DNA of 60,000 nucleotides from Tubiluchus corallicola. Taxonomy: Eukaryota; Priapulida; Priapulimorpha; Priapulimorphida; Tubiluchidae. The stretch spans positions 64,001 to 124,000 of the forward strand of contig JAQGDQ010000076.1 in assembly GCA_030141605.1 (NCBI GenBank), read 5' to 3'. Within the stretch, counting starts at the first letter, position 1. The number at the start of each line of letters is the position of its first letter. The notes below the pieces were generated by a model that saw only the letters and a program-made list of their open reading frames with translations, searched no databases and was not told where the DNA came from. Shown here in pieces: positions 47,836-59,959 of this stretch. A program made the translations under genes and the position numbers.

Positions 47836-48680
47836 GCGTCTTACTTATTGTATCTCTAACTTGAACGCACTCAGCAGTGAACTGTCACATTTTTTTTTTA
47901 CTTTTCACAAGCGGTTATACTGCATCTGATTGCTAAAAAGAAATTATTACAGTGCCCGCCTATATAGGCTTGATAATTTTCAAGCAAGTGTGCACTGAAC
48001 CTCGTGGAAAGAAACTATAATTTTTTTCAGATAGCGTTTTCAAAACATAGCTTGTCAGTGCAGGGCTGCATTACCTTCTAGGCTAATATAGGCTGCAGCC
48101 TAGAGCCCTCAAGCTTTGGAGGCTTGGAGGGCATACTTAGTGTTGCTGAATAATTCATATACATGTAACTTAAAATAAAATAGTTACACATGCACGCATA
48201 CACGCACGCACACACACACACACGCGCGCGCGCATGCACATATATAAAATACATGCGTCTTACTTATTGCATCTCTAACTTGAACGCACTCCGCAGTGAA
48301 CTGTCACATTTTTATTTTACTCTTCACAAGCGGTTATACTGCATCTGATTGCTAAAAAGAAATTATTACAGTGCCCGCCTATATAGGCTTGATAATTTTC
48401 AAGCAAGTGTACACTGAACCTCGTGGAAAGAAGCTATACTTTTTTTCAGATAGCGTTTTCAAAACATAGCTCGTCAGTGCAGGGCTGGATTACCTTCTAG
48501 GCTAATATAGGCTGCAGCCTAGAGCCCTCAAGCTTTAGAGGCTTGGAGGGCATACTTAGTATTGCTGAATAATTCATATACATAACTTAAAATACGTAAC
48601 TTAAAATAAAATAGTTACACATACACATGCACGCATACACGCACACACACACACACACACGCATGCACATATGTAAAATA
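47836..48680. repeat. Tandem duplication of a 419 bp unit with CA/CG microsatellites
   Basis: Copy 1 (47836-48254) and copy 2 (from 48255) both begin GCGTCTTACTTATTG and run in parallel with few substitutions. Each ends in a microsatellite: (CA)n grading into (CG)n at about 48190-48235, and (CA)n at about 48630-48665. Inside each is CAGGGCTGSATTACCTTCTA then a GCAGCCTAGAGCCC string, which resembles a hAT terminus. The unit may derive from a transposon end amplified by slippage or unequal exchange. Confidence 0.9.
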
Positions 48681-51600
48681 CATATGTAAATTTGATATAT
48701 ATGCTCTCCAAAAAATATAAGAATTTTCGGAAGTTGAAAGACTACAGTATAGCTAAACATACCGAAGAGCTTTTACTAAACATTAAATGCGTATAATGTA
48801 ACATGGTGTCCTGGGGCTCCAATGTATCAGTTTGTAACAGCTTTGCTGAAATCACAGTTGATAAAATGGGCGCATTGAACACCAAAGCTATATTGCTAAG
48901 GCGAATAATTACTAAGGCACATCAACAAATCAAAACGATCTCCTACTTTTGTTCTCGATTTATATTGTGAATTTGATTAAAAGATTTCATTTTCTTTTTA
49001 GAAAATTAACTGCGCAATCTTCCCAGTTGCACTCTTAAGCATGATAATTAATCTTTAAAATTTTACCATTTCCCAGCTAGCATTCTGGAATTTATGCATT
49101 CAGTGTCTAGCGTTTTCGGGCAAAGCACTGGCCTAAATTTTAGAAGACTATTTTTTTGAAGATAAAATTTTGATAAAGGTCTGTGAATGTGACTGGAACG
49201 GTCACGTCGCATAAAGAGTGTCCCTTAGTAATTCATATTTCTTCGTTTTGTTATGTTGTAGTGAATTTTTCAAGTGTTTACTAGATATTTTGCTATAATT
49301 GATATAAAACACTAAAAACAGTCGCTGAATTTTTACGATATACAGTATATCTACAACGTATCAGCATTAAAAAATAATTAGAATAAATACCAGGTGACAG
49401 TGAAGGCATTCCGACCAACTCTGATACAAATTTTGATTGGAGCCTATGTTCATACATAGATATGAACCCGTGATACATTTATTTCTAATATCCCTTACGT
49501 TGACGTTAACGACCTTGTCTAATATCGGTAATGGTCATAATATAATCAACGAGGATGTAATTCTGTAATAATCTCTCCAAAGCTTATCTTCTATGGATTC
49601 ATCAGATGATGCGATGTAGCACTCTGGCTTCACTCCTGAGTTTAATGAACGTCAATAGCATGGGCGTAAAGCTGGCTGGTAATTGCTGATAGATAAACCA
49701 GGGGAGTTTTATCACTACTCCGTCTGTTGAAATTGCAGCCTTTTTCAGCCGGAAAAGTCATTCCCTGTCGCGTTTTGTAAGTGAACCATTCAATTCGATA
49801 AAGCAGTTCAATGCGCTGGCTTGTAACAGTTGCTGCTGCAGTTATACAGTAATAGCAATGTAGTAGTACAGTAATTTTACAGACTTCTATGATTGCACGT
49901 TTACTGTGTTACTGAACACTGTCATAAGCGTAATTCTGTAGTTGTAATGTTTTCTTGGTGACGTGGGAGCAACATAAACCAACCGCGGAAGCCCTTTACA
50001 TAAAATTCAGCTGTTTTTAACAGTATAGCCTAGTGGCTTGGGGCGAAGAGAATATATGAATAGGGCCTACTTGGCTACGAAATTAAGCTGCCGTAGATTC
50101 ATATTTGAGATTTCATGTATTATTCACACTGAAACGGTCATGCTGGAGCATATTCAGTGCTGAAAGACACCACAGCAACCCGGGTTATTCAGATATTTAC
50201 ACGCGAAAGTTCCATCATAAGATTCATAATTTAAAAAACAGTTGCCTCGGGAAATCAAATTACTCAGCCACACTGAGCCAGTAGCAAGTTGCACAAAATT
50301 TTAAAATCGCTGCGAGACACTTACTCTGATAAGCTGACGCAGTTTCATTTAACAACTTTCATTTAACCAAATAAATTTTCCTAAAGACTAGTAATTATCG
50401 ACGTGAAACCATGTCTTCCTAGACCCTAGGTCCTCCATGAATCCATGTGGCACCTGTTAAAGAATTTACTTCGGAGCCAAGTGAGAATGGAGGCATCTAG
50501 AAGGATTGCGTGATTAAGAGCGTCAGGATGTCACATTAAGCTTGTCTGTTCAGCTAATAAAGCTTCTTATCTGACATTTGCGTTGCAACAAATCGATGTT
50601 AGGCAACGCACGAAATGTTTTAGTTCCCACAATGACCTTCACTTGAATTATTGTTGTGCCATCTGCCCAAGTAACAAAAGATTTTACTTGCTCCAAAAAT
50701 CAATTTCTGCTGATCACATGAAACTATTAAAATGTGGAAGCTTTAACTCTGCTAAACGAATAAATCTGGCGGTTTCTATTCAACAAAAGTTATTATTAAT
50801 CTAACAGCTAATGAAAGGGAATTTGTAATCCTGTCAGAACTGCTTTGCGCTCACCCTTCAGTTGTAATGCACCTTCTAATAGCAAGGGCTCGACAGGTCA
50901 ATTTTTCAGCTTCTTTATTTCATGGGTCGCTAAGTTAAATGTTTTTTAATAAACTGTATTTCAGTCGTTGGGATTATTAATTCTGGCTCATTGTTCCTTT
51001 GCAGTTAGTTGATCCGATTATTTACTTAAAGTAACACACAAAACAGCCTCTTTAGAAACAGCACAGTACCTTTTAGCCTGGTAAAGTAATTCCGTCATCA
51101 CAATATGCCAAGATGAAAGGTCTAATGCCACGTCCTGCTAATTAATTAATTTATATTTAAATTTTATCTTTCAAAAGTTATTGCGATTATAGGGTGAGCT
51201 ATCCTAGAAAGGAAACGGTGGCTGTTCGTTTTAAATTTAGGCCAATTTAATTTAATATTTTGCCAGTGAAAATGAATTCAAAAAGCAGTTAGGCTCTGGA
51301 ACGCAATTCTCGAAAACTGTTCATTATTTTTTGGATAATGTCTTATAAGAAAGAAAATCGAAAAAAGTGCCCCACATACGCGGAATCACAGTTACATCAT
51401 GAAGGATATAAATTTGTTACCCTGGGATGAACGACTCAAGTAACCAGATTTCAGTCGCAATATGGATAAAAGCCATACGGTACATTTGATGCTTTAGAAT
51501 GGGATTTTAAGGCTAAATGCGAATTTGCTTAACTGCTTCGGTAAATGTATAGTGCAAAGCGTTAAACATCGTAATAAACAATCGTGATTGCAGTAACGAT

Positions 51601-51964
51601 TCGACATGTCTAAAAATATGGGCGGAGCGCCAGATAGTCATAGTAGTGATACTCTTAGTTTGGAATTTGAAAAATCCTTTGCTTTATCTCATAAGCTGCA
51701 GAAAATGTGAAAAAAACATCAAAAGCACCTGCTGTTTTGCTATATCGTATATTTCAAAAATGTAATAATGACGGAATGATTATTCAATAAAAACAGCAAT
51801 AAGCCATTTTCAAAGTTTCTGGTGCCCATTATAGCAAATTTCACAAAACTATTTGGACGTCTCCAAATTTCTGAAGTACTTCTAGTGTTTTAAAATATTT
51901 GCAATCGATAAAATGTATGGCTAAAGTTTACAATTCCATGCACACAAGATAGCAGTTCGTAAAG
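48681..51964. other. Non-coding region without recognised features
   Basis: About 3.3 kb of AT-rich unique sequence. No ORF with family resemblance, no exon chain, no clear repeat ends and no RNA gene could be supported. Confidence 0.5.
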
Positions 51965-52035
51965 CGGATTAGGATTAGGATTAAGGTTAGGGATAGGGTT
52001 AAGGTTGGGTTAGGATCAGGGTTAGGATTAGCGTA
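51965..52035 (+). repeat. Degenerate telomere-like (TTAGGN)n tract
   Basis: About 70 bases of GGATTAGGATTAAGG-, TTAGGGATAGGG- and TTGGGTTAGG-type units: variants of TTAGGG with G-runs every 6-7 bases. It sits about 65 bases upstream of the acceptor of the next gene's 5' exon. It could be an interstitial telomeric sequence or a simple G-rich repeat. Confidence 0.7.
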
Positions 52036-52096
52036 TTTAAATTGTGTCGGGAGTTGAAACTCCTTCCAAATGCGTCTGCTGTTCTTTTATTTGCAG

Positions 52097-52142
52097 ATCT
52101 ATGACGGCAACAGCAGCAACAGTTAATGCTGACTTCTGGTGA
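52097..52142 (+). promoter_or_regulatory. 5' UTR exon start with a short upstream ORF
   Basis: A TTTGCAG acceptor at 52090-52096 suggests that the 5' UTR of the tetraspan gene begins in an earlier exon. A 13-codon upstream ORF (ATG 52101 to TGA 52142) ends 12 bases before the main ATG at 52155. It may dampen translation of the main frame. Confidence 0.45.
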
Positions 52143-52154
52143 CCAAGTTTGCGG

Positions 52155-55100
52155 ATGGCATCAATCTCTGCTAAAGCTTCAGGCATACACTCTCGTCAAA
52201 TTTTAGAAATGTACAAAACTGTTATCAGATGTATTGTAGTACTTGGTGTCATGCACTTCATTCTAGGCATCATCAGCATCGTGGTGGGTATCATTTCCAC
52301 AAAAAGAGCTGAAGTGTGGCTGGCTCACAGCGTCTCGCCCATTTGGAGTGGTGCATGCGTAAGTAATGCTTACCTATAATTATTATTTCTCTGACATTAA
52401 CAACGTTAAAATCAAAAAGGCATACTTTGAACATTTAGATGTATTTTTTGCTTCTGAAATGGTTGTCTTCTCCTTTAACAAATTTCTAGTCAGAGTCAAT
52501 AGTAATGACAGTTTTCCCACCAGTCGCCAAACTGCCACATAGTACTGTTCGTTTTCGACCCGTCATTTAATCTAGTGCATAAGGAGCACCAAGCTGACTT
52601 GCGGTCTGTGTTAACTCTGTACCTAAACCTTGCATTATAATAAGACATGTATGCCGTAGCATTTTCGAACACATTTTTTAGAAATTCTGCCAAAGCTTGT
52701 GGAGAGGAAAAATCGTCAGCATGAATATATGATCCAGGAATAGCAATGGCCCTATAACTCTGCCTTGGCGCACCCCACACAACAGGCACTGCTCCGTGTG
52801 GTGCATGGTACTTGGAATCCACAATTTGCCAGTATTTCTCGGTGATGTAGTCGGAGCATTTTGAGTTCTCAAATGCCAGGTAGAAGAAATATTTCGATAT
52901 CAGTTTGTGCTTACAGGTGTTGTTTGGCTGGCCAGGAAAATACGAATCATCCTTACAAATCTTCCCTTTTCCGCAGAAACCGTACAAATCTAAATCGATA
53001 TGCTTGCTCAGTTCTTCAATATATCTGATGCGGTTCTTACTTCTTTTACAACGACTCACCATTGCTAGCACCATCCCTGTTTTGTTACCCATTACTTCAT
53101 CACTCTGTGCCATCCTCACCAGCTTCCTTTTTTCGATGGCTGGATGCGGAATGGGTAGGTCAGAATCAGTCCTGTACGTCATAGTCCAGTTGAAAAAGCC
53201 ATTATAGTAGTTTGAGTAAAAACCCTTCAGTCGGGTTCGGATGGGAGGCTCCCGAGAATAGAATATGTACCGCTGCTGGGTGTAGCGACCCCGGGGACCT
53301 GTGTGTCCTATCATAGTCACTGGGTTAAACACAATAGCACTTGCGTAATCTGCACGTTTCCGATTGAAACTCCACTCACAACAGTCTCTGCACCGATCAA
53401 CGGATCTCATAATCCACTTTCGCCAGTGTTTTTTAAACCTCCAGAATACTACTAAATGTTTCTTCGTTTCATTACAACTTGTTCGAGTCACGTGAGTTCC
53501 ATTCATCCGGCTGACATGGCCTGACACTTGCTTCCACGTTAATGTGTCATTACCTGACGTTACTCGGTATCTAATGTCCACTAACTCCAAGCTATTGATC
53601 ATCTCCAATTTAAGGATCGATAATGCAATGCAGCTTAGTACTGTAAGCAAAAACACACATTTCACTTTAACTGAAGTTCGATACATCTTCGTAGGGATGG
53701 GATAATGCATTGCACGAAAAACGTTCGCGGTGACTGACTTTTCATTATTAACGTATAGTCAGGAAGGCTGGAACGTCACGGTAACGTTATGTTTCCATAT
53801 GATATGAAATCATATTGCTAAATGCGAAACTCTAAACAACAAATTTCCTCCTGGCGAAAACCAGAAAACGAAAAGCTGTTTTGTTGGCTTGTTCACCGTT
53901 ACGCAATCAAGCGCATGTAATGTACAGTAGTCAGTTTCCTCCATAAGCTAACTGAAATTATAACAACAATTTGTTTGGCGAGCAGGTTTCCAATTATAGC
54001 AGATATTCGGCATGTATTTCCTGATTTACCTGCTTCAAAATGTTCCCCGAGTTCCGTCTGCAGATTATATTTAATTTTAAACAATTAAAATTATACTATG
54101 ATTTTTTATATGCAGTCCAGCATTCAATGGCAGACTATGGGTGGCTGTGGCAGGACTGGAATCAGACTCACTATCAAAGACACTCCTCTAATGTGAGGTA
54201 CTGGAGTGAGAAACGCCTTAAAGGCTACGTCCATATTCCCTGAGAAGTAAACGGCCAGAGTCGTATTGCAAATGAAACCACCAAAAGTGAGCATTGAACC
54301 TGCTGTCACGCATTCGTTTACTGTCATTACTGAGCAGTCTCGGCATTGTTTTACCTTGGTCGGTCGGAAAGACCACCCTACTCACCTGGCCAATATGAAT
54401 GTAATTCGTGTATCCGGCTTGTAAGCGTTATGCAAGCAAATTGCTTGTGCTTACTACATCTTTTTGCAAATTTCCACTAAAACGAATATATGCATAAACC
54501 TACACCTATTCAAAAGTACAAACGAAGCCACTTATTTGTAAAGCATCGCAACGCATTGTTAAGTAAACCGTTATTTAAATGACGCGAATAATGCAAAACA
54601 GACTTGCCATAAAAATAAGTGATTCTATAGTTAACTTCTAAGAACAAAACTGAGCATTTTCTTTAAAGGTTTCACACATTTTGTCAATTTGCCATACTTT
54701 TCTAATCTTTTGTGGGCAGTTGCGCATTCCGCTAGCCAAGACCCAACACTCGATGAAACGGCCTATTTGTTATGTTGATAACTAATATTTATTTTAGTTA
54801 TCGGCAGGAGAAATATTTAGGTAACCGTTAAAGAATATCCTCTAACAGTGAGATATTGAACTGGCGCAGGTGATTACCTCATTTCTCAACAAAGTAAATG
54901 GTAGGGAGGCGATATGACAAGTGAAACCACCCCTAAATCAGTTTTCTTTGCATGTCCCATCCAGTTGACGTCTAACATAATGTGAATCATCTTCGTTGAC
55001 TGCCCAATCAGCGTGCAAGTTATTTCACACACCCCTGCAGCAGGTACGTTCGGGACATTTAGCTACAACTCCGTCTAACACTGTTATGAAAAATGCTCAA

Positions 55101-57985
55101 CTTTTCATTAGTCAGCGGGAGAAATATTGCCCTGGTTCTAGATTTTATTTAATGTCAATTGAAATTGCAAGTGAATTAGTGGAAATATATAGTCTAGTTT
55201 CGTCTATAGGAAGAAATGCACAACGCTTAACGTCTATGAGTTGCTGACTAAGTCATGCTGTAGTCAAGAAAATACGCAGTTTAGTTTAGTCTTTGGCTTT
55301 GCAAGTTAGATAAAAACAACTATTTGATTAACTTTAAATTAGGACAAAACAAAATATTTTCTTTTCTGGCCAGTTTTTATAAACCTCAATGAGATCTTCA
55401 CAGTCAAAATTAATTCAAAGGTGGTCAAAATCTATATTACACATCAATGCAATATTAGTTAATTTTATGCTATTTATCTGATTATAGTCACGATTAAAAG
55501 ATGCCTTTGGGATTTATGTAACTCGGGCATTCAATATAAGGGTCGTCAATGAAATGGAACAATAAAACTTATTCCATTTCCTTAACCTAACAAACGGAAA
55601 AATACAAAAACTAAATAAATCTTGCAGACAAGCACATGATCAGTTAATATAGAAAAAATACATCGTCGGCATGAATGATGTTCGTATGTTTAAAGGCAAG
55701 AGAGACAATATTTTTGTTGCTCATTTATTGTAAAAAAAGGCTAACTGGCTTAGCTTCTTCATTATACTTGTTTCTGTATTTTGTAGTGCTTTGAAATTTC
55801 GTCTCTACATTCTGTCATTTTTTTGGCTACTTGAAGTGTTAATTTCGTGTAAAAATAGCTGCTGTTCTGCAAATTTGTGTTTATAAAAAAGTGCAATCAG
55901 TTTATCTGCTGATTAGACATTAGTTGTGACTGTCATGCTGTTTAGTTTAGTTTTGTCCAGCGTGAGCTGTTGTCCCGAATGCCGCTGAGCGTGCTGACGT
56001 TACAGTGGAGGCGGAACCATAGACCAATATGTTAGACGTCAATTATTGCCAGGTTCAAAATTTGAATTAGAAACCTTTTGGACGCCGATTAATGTGTTAT
56101 TAATCAGATTCATACTATTATTTCGTCTTGATTCGACGACTGGGCAAGAAAAATCTTAATCTGCCAAACTAGTAAAAGCATTTTTGGGTTTATATCTATC
56201 TCAAAACTGTCTGGTTCAAATTCAATCTCGGCCAAACTTTTCTTACACCTTTATTTTTAAATTTAATGCCATAAAGAGAAGTCCAACGTCATCAATAAGT
56301 TATATACCAACTAGTACACTTTATATAATTAAACAGTCTTTTCGTTAATCTTGCGTGATCAGTCAACATTACCCAGCTGTTCAACTACAGAATGTCTTTC
56401 AATGTCAACCATGTCACAAGATTTTCGATCTGCATTTCAGTTTGTTATCTGTGGACTGACTGCATTTACATGTGCCAGGAAAAGAACTGCTTATATGGTA
56501 AAATTATTTTTTCAATACGTTTGTTTTTAATTTAAAACATTTTGTAATCGTATATGCCTCCAATTAAATTAGGAACTTGACGTGCATCTAGAAGAACGTT
56601 GACGTTAAAAGTATAAGATTATTTTTAAATGTTAAGCATATGCCTAACTCAGAATTACACATATTCAGCAAGAATTATTGGAGGACGGAAATCAGTGCCA
56701 GAGGTGAAAAAAGCAGTCATCACTGAAGAACCCTGAAAACTCGTGATTTAACTCTAATGACTTCTAAAACCATTGGTTTACATAATTTCTTAGCTGATAA
56801 TAATAGATACTTTGTAGAGACTACTCCAAGTATAGGATCGAAGTTAAGAGGCTCCAAGTTAAGGTAACTGCCAACAACCTCGGCATAAATTATGGGACTT
56901 CGGGTGAAGTGTCATTCGGTTAAGGCTAAGCTTTCAAGACTTTTTGTACATACATCGCTAGACAAGTCTTTTGACATGGATGTTTCTTACTAGAAAAGTT
57001 TTGCTTCCGTACCTGATACCACTGACATGACATCTTCAGGTACCTATCCTTAAGGTCCTTCTAGATTTCAGGTGATCAGTCAGTATTTCATAGCCAAAAG
57101 CTAATCTAGGGATTTATGGTTTATGGATTTTTCAAAGATATATTTACAAAATGAGACAGCAAAACTAAAACATATAAAGAATGACGGCAATAGCGATGAG
57201 TATGAAACATGAAAGCCTACTATTTTCCACTTGATAAAATCAGTTCTTAGAGTAAAGCACTGGAACTATTTGCGTATAATTACACATGAGAGATATCCAT
57301 ACCTTGAGTGCAGTATGAAAAAGATTTGGCATAAAATAATTTAAAAAAAAACCTTTATTGGTGGAAATGAAGAAGTAAGATGCACACCCATTCTGCAATA
57401 GAACTAACTGGGGGTAAATTTTATTTCATCATTTCCACCACTGAACAGATTTGATTTTTTTAATTATTTTATTTCAAGTTAATTTCAGGGGGCCTCATAG
57501 AATTACTTCGAAGATACGTCAATTCCTACACTAGGAAGGTCAAACAAACATCAGTACTATAGAAACCTGTAGTGCTAATTGTAGCATTGATACACATATT
57601 ATTTATAAAATGTCGTGTCTTTCAGATTATGGTGTTCACGTCCATGTCGGTTGTTGCACTTATAACAGGCATCATCAACATTCAGCTATTGCGATTGGGC
57701 CTCGTCGACAGAACAACAGATGGGAAGACATACCTCAAGAAAGAGAGGAACATTTTGCTCTTAACCGGACTTTCTGCAGCAGCGCTGGAAAGTGTAATCT
57801 GCATAGTGTCTTCAATTGTGAGTTGCAGATTAGCCAAGCAGGTTAAAAATGAACTGATGCAACACAGAGTAGATGAACCATTTACCATTCACGTATGCAA
57901 TGGAGAAAAAGACTTGGTCATTGTGCCGAGACAACAAAAGGGCCAGTGCAAGTTTACTAATTTAGAAGATATTGGCCAAAAATGA
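52155..57985 (+). CDS. Four-transmembrane protein, CD20/MS4A-like, 3 coding exons
   Basis: Exons 52155-52358, 56441-56497 and 57626-57985 join in phase 0 to give 206 aa. Four hydrophobic segments are seen: TM1 (about 25-46, VIRCIVVLGVMHFILGII), TM2 after the conserved-looking SPIWSGAC (about 62-80), TM3 (about 88-108) and TM4 (about 127-152, ending SCRLAKQ). The loop between TM1 and TM2 is short, and the polar C-terminal tail (about 50 residues) is probably cytosolic. This layout and the SPIWSG box before TM2 resemble the CD20/MS4A-type tetraspan family, which is expanded in some invertebrates. It lacks the Cys pattern of true tetraspanins. Function unknown. The 4.1 kb first intron hosts a fucosyltransferase gene on the other strand. 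Confidence 0.8.
52496..53710 (-). CDS. Alpha-1,3-fucosyltransferase (GT10), intronless, nested
   Basis: 404 aa on one exon. Type II topology: a short basic cytosolic end, a signal anchor at about 13-36, then a lumenal stem and catalytic domain in the Golgi. Enzymes of this family transfer fucose from GDP-fucose to N-acetylglucosamine of glycans. The hallmark GT10 motif is intact: FYLAFENSKCSDYITEKYW (about 275-293), then GAVPVVWGAP and a DDFSSPQALAEFL segment. The acceptor-side region (YIFYSREPP, NWTMTYRTDSDLPIPHP) is also present. At least seven N-x-S/T sites are visible and the C-terminus is Cys-rich. A second Met eight residues in could be the start instead. The gene lies wholly within intron 1 of the tetraspan gene, its 3' end about 140 bases from that exon's donor. 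Lack of introns may reflect retroposition or be usual for the family. Substrate linkage is not predictable. Confidence 0.92.
   Translation of the reverse strand: MHYPIPTKMYRTSVKVKCVFLLTVLSCIALSILKLEMINSLELVDIRYRVTSGNDTLTWKQVSGHVSRMNGTHVTRTSCNETKKHLVVFWRFKKHWRKWIMRSVDRCRDCCEWSFNRKRADYASAIVFNPVTMIGHTGPRGRYTQQRYIFYSREPPIRTRLKGFYSNYYNGFFNWTMTYRTDSDLPIPHPAIEKRKLVRMAQSDEVMGNKTGMVLAMVSRCKRSKNRIRYIEELSKHIDLDLYGFCGKGKICKDDSYFPGQPNNTCKHKLISKYFFYLAFENSKCSDYITEKYWQIVDSKYHAPHGAVPVVWGAPRQSYRAIAIPGSYIHADDFSSPQALAEFLKNVFENATAYMSYYNARFRYRVNTDRKSAWCSLCTRLNDGSKTNSTMWQFGDWWENCHYY
54120..54330 (-). pseudogene. Membrane-exon-like relic in the tetraspan gene intron
   Basis: The minus-strand frame 54124-54327 is hydrophobic (GGFICNTTLAVYFSG, then VSLIVSLIPVLP) like exons of tetraspan proteins. 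It lies downstream (to the right) of the FUT gene in the same intron. A diverged second version occurs at 54840-54970. No splice chain could be built, so it may be a relic of a neighbouring family member or an unrelated repeat. Confidence 0.3.
54840..54970 (-). repeat. Diverged second copy of the 54187-54290 segment
   Basis: Shared landmarks in the same order are CCTCTAA...GTGAG, then CAA/AGTAAAYGG, then GTGAAACCACC or its variant AATGAAACCACC. Alignment by eye suggests a tandem duplication about 650 bases apart. The reading frame is broken in this copy. Confidence 0.4.
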
Positions 57986-59922
57986 CGAAAGATAATGACA
58001 GCTAACTAATAAGTAAAGAACATAAATAATTGGCACTGTAAAACTATACTATGAGTCTATGACTACCTGAAGGCTAAAGTAAACGTGGAATTGCAGTTGC
58101 AAAATACTGTTAACTCATTAATGCCATTGGTGACAGCCAAACGTTCTTGTTGAAGCAGTAACAACAACACATTGAAGTATGACCCTTATTGTATTAGAGA
58201 ACTCAGAGGGGGTGACCAACTCATAGGCATGGACTATATTATTCAGCGACACACCAAATACGACGCTGAACAAGCGGTCCTGCCACTCTGAACATGATCA
58301 TTCTATAACTCTGTTATGGAAGCTGTTCGAAGGAAAATGGCTTCAGCAAGTCCCGACTCAGAAAGAATTCAAAGAACGACAAGCCACAGTATCGGTATGA
58401 TAGAAACAACAGTCATTACATGTACCTGGGAAAAGATGCTGGGTTGAATATCTATGAAAAATATTGAATAATACATCTGTAAACTTGTGAGAACAATGTA
58501 ATCAGACTACAAAAATTAGACATTCTTAGCTAGAATACTTCAGGCCGCATTTCCATGGAAATTTTCTGTGTGACACACACAGAAAGAATTGAAGCGACAG
58601 CAGGTCTAATTCGGCACTTTTGCGTTCCTAATTCGGCACTTTTCTTCATCCATTGTTGCAGTGTGATGATATTCAGTTAGGCATTCAAAGTTTTTGAAAC
58701 TAAACATGATGTAGCCACTTGCTGTATTACTAGCTGCCCTGTTCATTAACTAAAAGTAGAATAAAATTATTATTTTGTACATAATGCTGTGGCATGAGTA
58801 GGGTTCCAATGGAAATGACTTTTGCGCATGTAAGATGCGCGGATGGAAAAGTCTGTGTAAAGACGTTGTTGTGCATATGCAGCAGAAGATAAGATATCCA
58901 ATGATCAGAACTGAAACAAATCATGATAATTCAGAATATAATTGGACTGACAAGGATGCATTTTTTCATTTTCTTGGCATTCACAGCAGGTGTCAGTGAA
59001 GTCATTAATGATCCCAGAGATTACAAGTGCAAAATGCCAGTGAAACACATTAGCATGATAATGACGCTAATAAACCTTCAATAATGTCATGAAAATCATG
59101 AGGTCAACTATAGATGTCTTCAAGCGTCAGTAATTAGTGAAAATCAACTACATAATCACTCATACAGTATTAAACAATTAACAAATCAATGATTTATTTA
59201 TAAAATACATAAGGCTGGAATTAAGCACGGTATAGTGTAGAAAGGCCTATGAAACAAACAGGCACATATAAAATAGCATACAAGTTACTGAAATGATTAT
59301 CTGCCTGCAAATACATCATACACAAAAGCAATGCACTTGAAAATCAGTGCAAAAAACTGTCAAGTTTCAAAAACTTCACCTAATAATTTCACCTATTAGC
59401 TCCATGGGAAAACAAATTCTTAATAGAGTTCACAAAAATCACAAATATTAAGGACACAGACTCTCTTTAAAGATGATTAGGAGCAGTCATTGGAACAAAT
59501 TAGTATTAAGCCATTCACCAGTTAACTCATTAAGCTTGTTGACTGTACAGCACATGTTAGATAATAAATAATCAGTAAAATATACATCCAAGCACACAAC
59601 AATCAATATGAAAAGTCCAATAAAAGTTTCCTGTGTGAAGCCAAAGAGAACTAAAGTCTTTCACAAAACTAGATAAAATTATTGGATTTCAGTTTAAAGG
59701 TCAATGATCTTCTACTGCAGCACTATGTTCAACATAGATAACAGTGTGCATAATTTGATGCTAATTCGATTCTGCGCACCCAATTTCTGTCCCGCCTATA
59801 GAAAACTGTAGCATTACCTAACACTTGAGTTATTCAGCAGATGCCAAGTACTTACAGCAGATACCAAGTACAATGACACAAACTTAAATGCACGCAACAA
59901 GACTAACTCCTTCCTCACTTAC
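57986..59922. other. Tetraspan gene 3' flank and intergenic or intronic sequence
   Basis: No supported coding exon. It likely holds the 3' UTR of the tetraspan gene on the left and intron 1 of the minus-strand gene entering at 59.96 kb on the right. A small AATTCGGCACTTTTG direct duplication lies near 58608-58645. Confidence 0.4.
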
Positions 59923-59959
59923 GTTTCTTCTTGACATTTTGCAAGTTTGCTGCCGACAT
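59923..59959 (-). CDS. First coding exon of a gene entering from the right edge (partial)
   Basis: On the minus strand an ATG at 59959 opens 12 codons (MSAANLQNVKKK) ending at a perfect donor C|GTAAGTGAGG at 59923. The upstream sequence is GC-richer with a TTCCGGGAATATTCC palindrome, as in a promoter or 5' UTR. The rest of the gene would lie to the left, but no second exon could be identified. The product is unknown. Confidence 0.5.

Noticed and set aside
57340-57480. Inverted-looking string around a GGTGGAAATGA / TCATTTCCACC pair
   Set aside because: The matching arms are short (about 11 bases) and no terminal repeats or target duplication could be defined.
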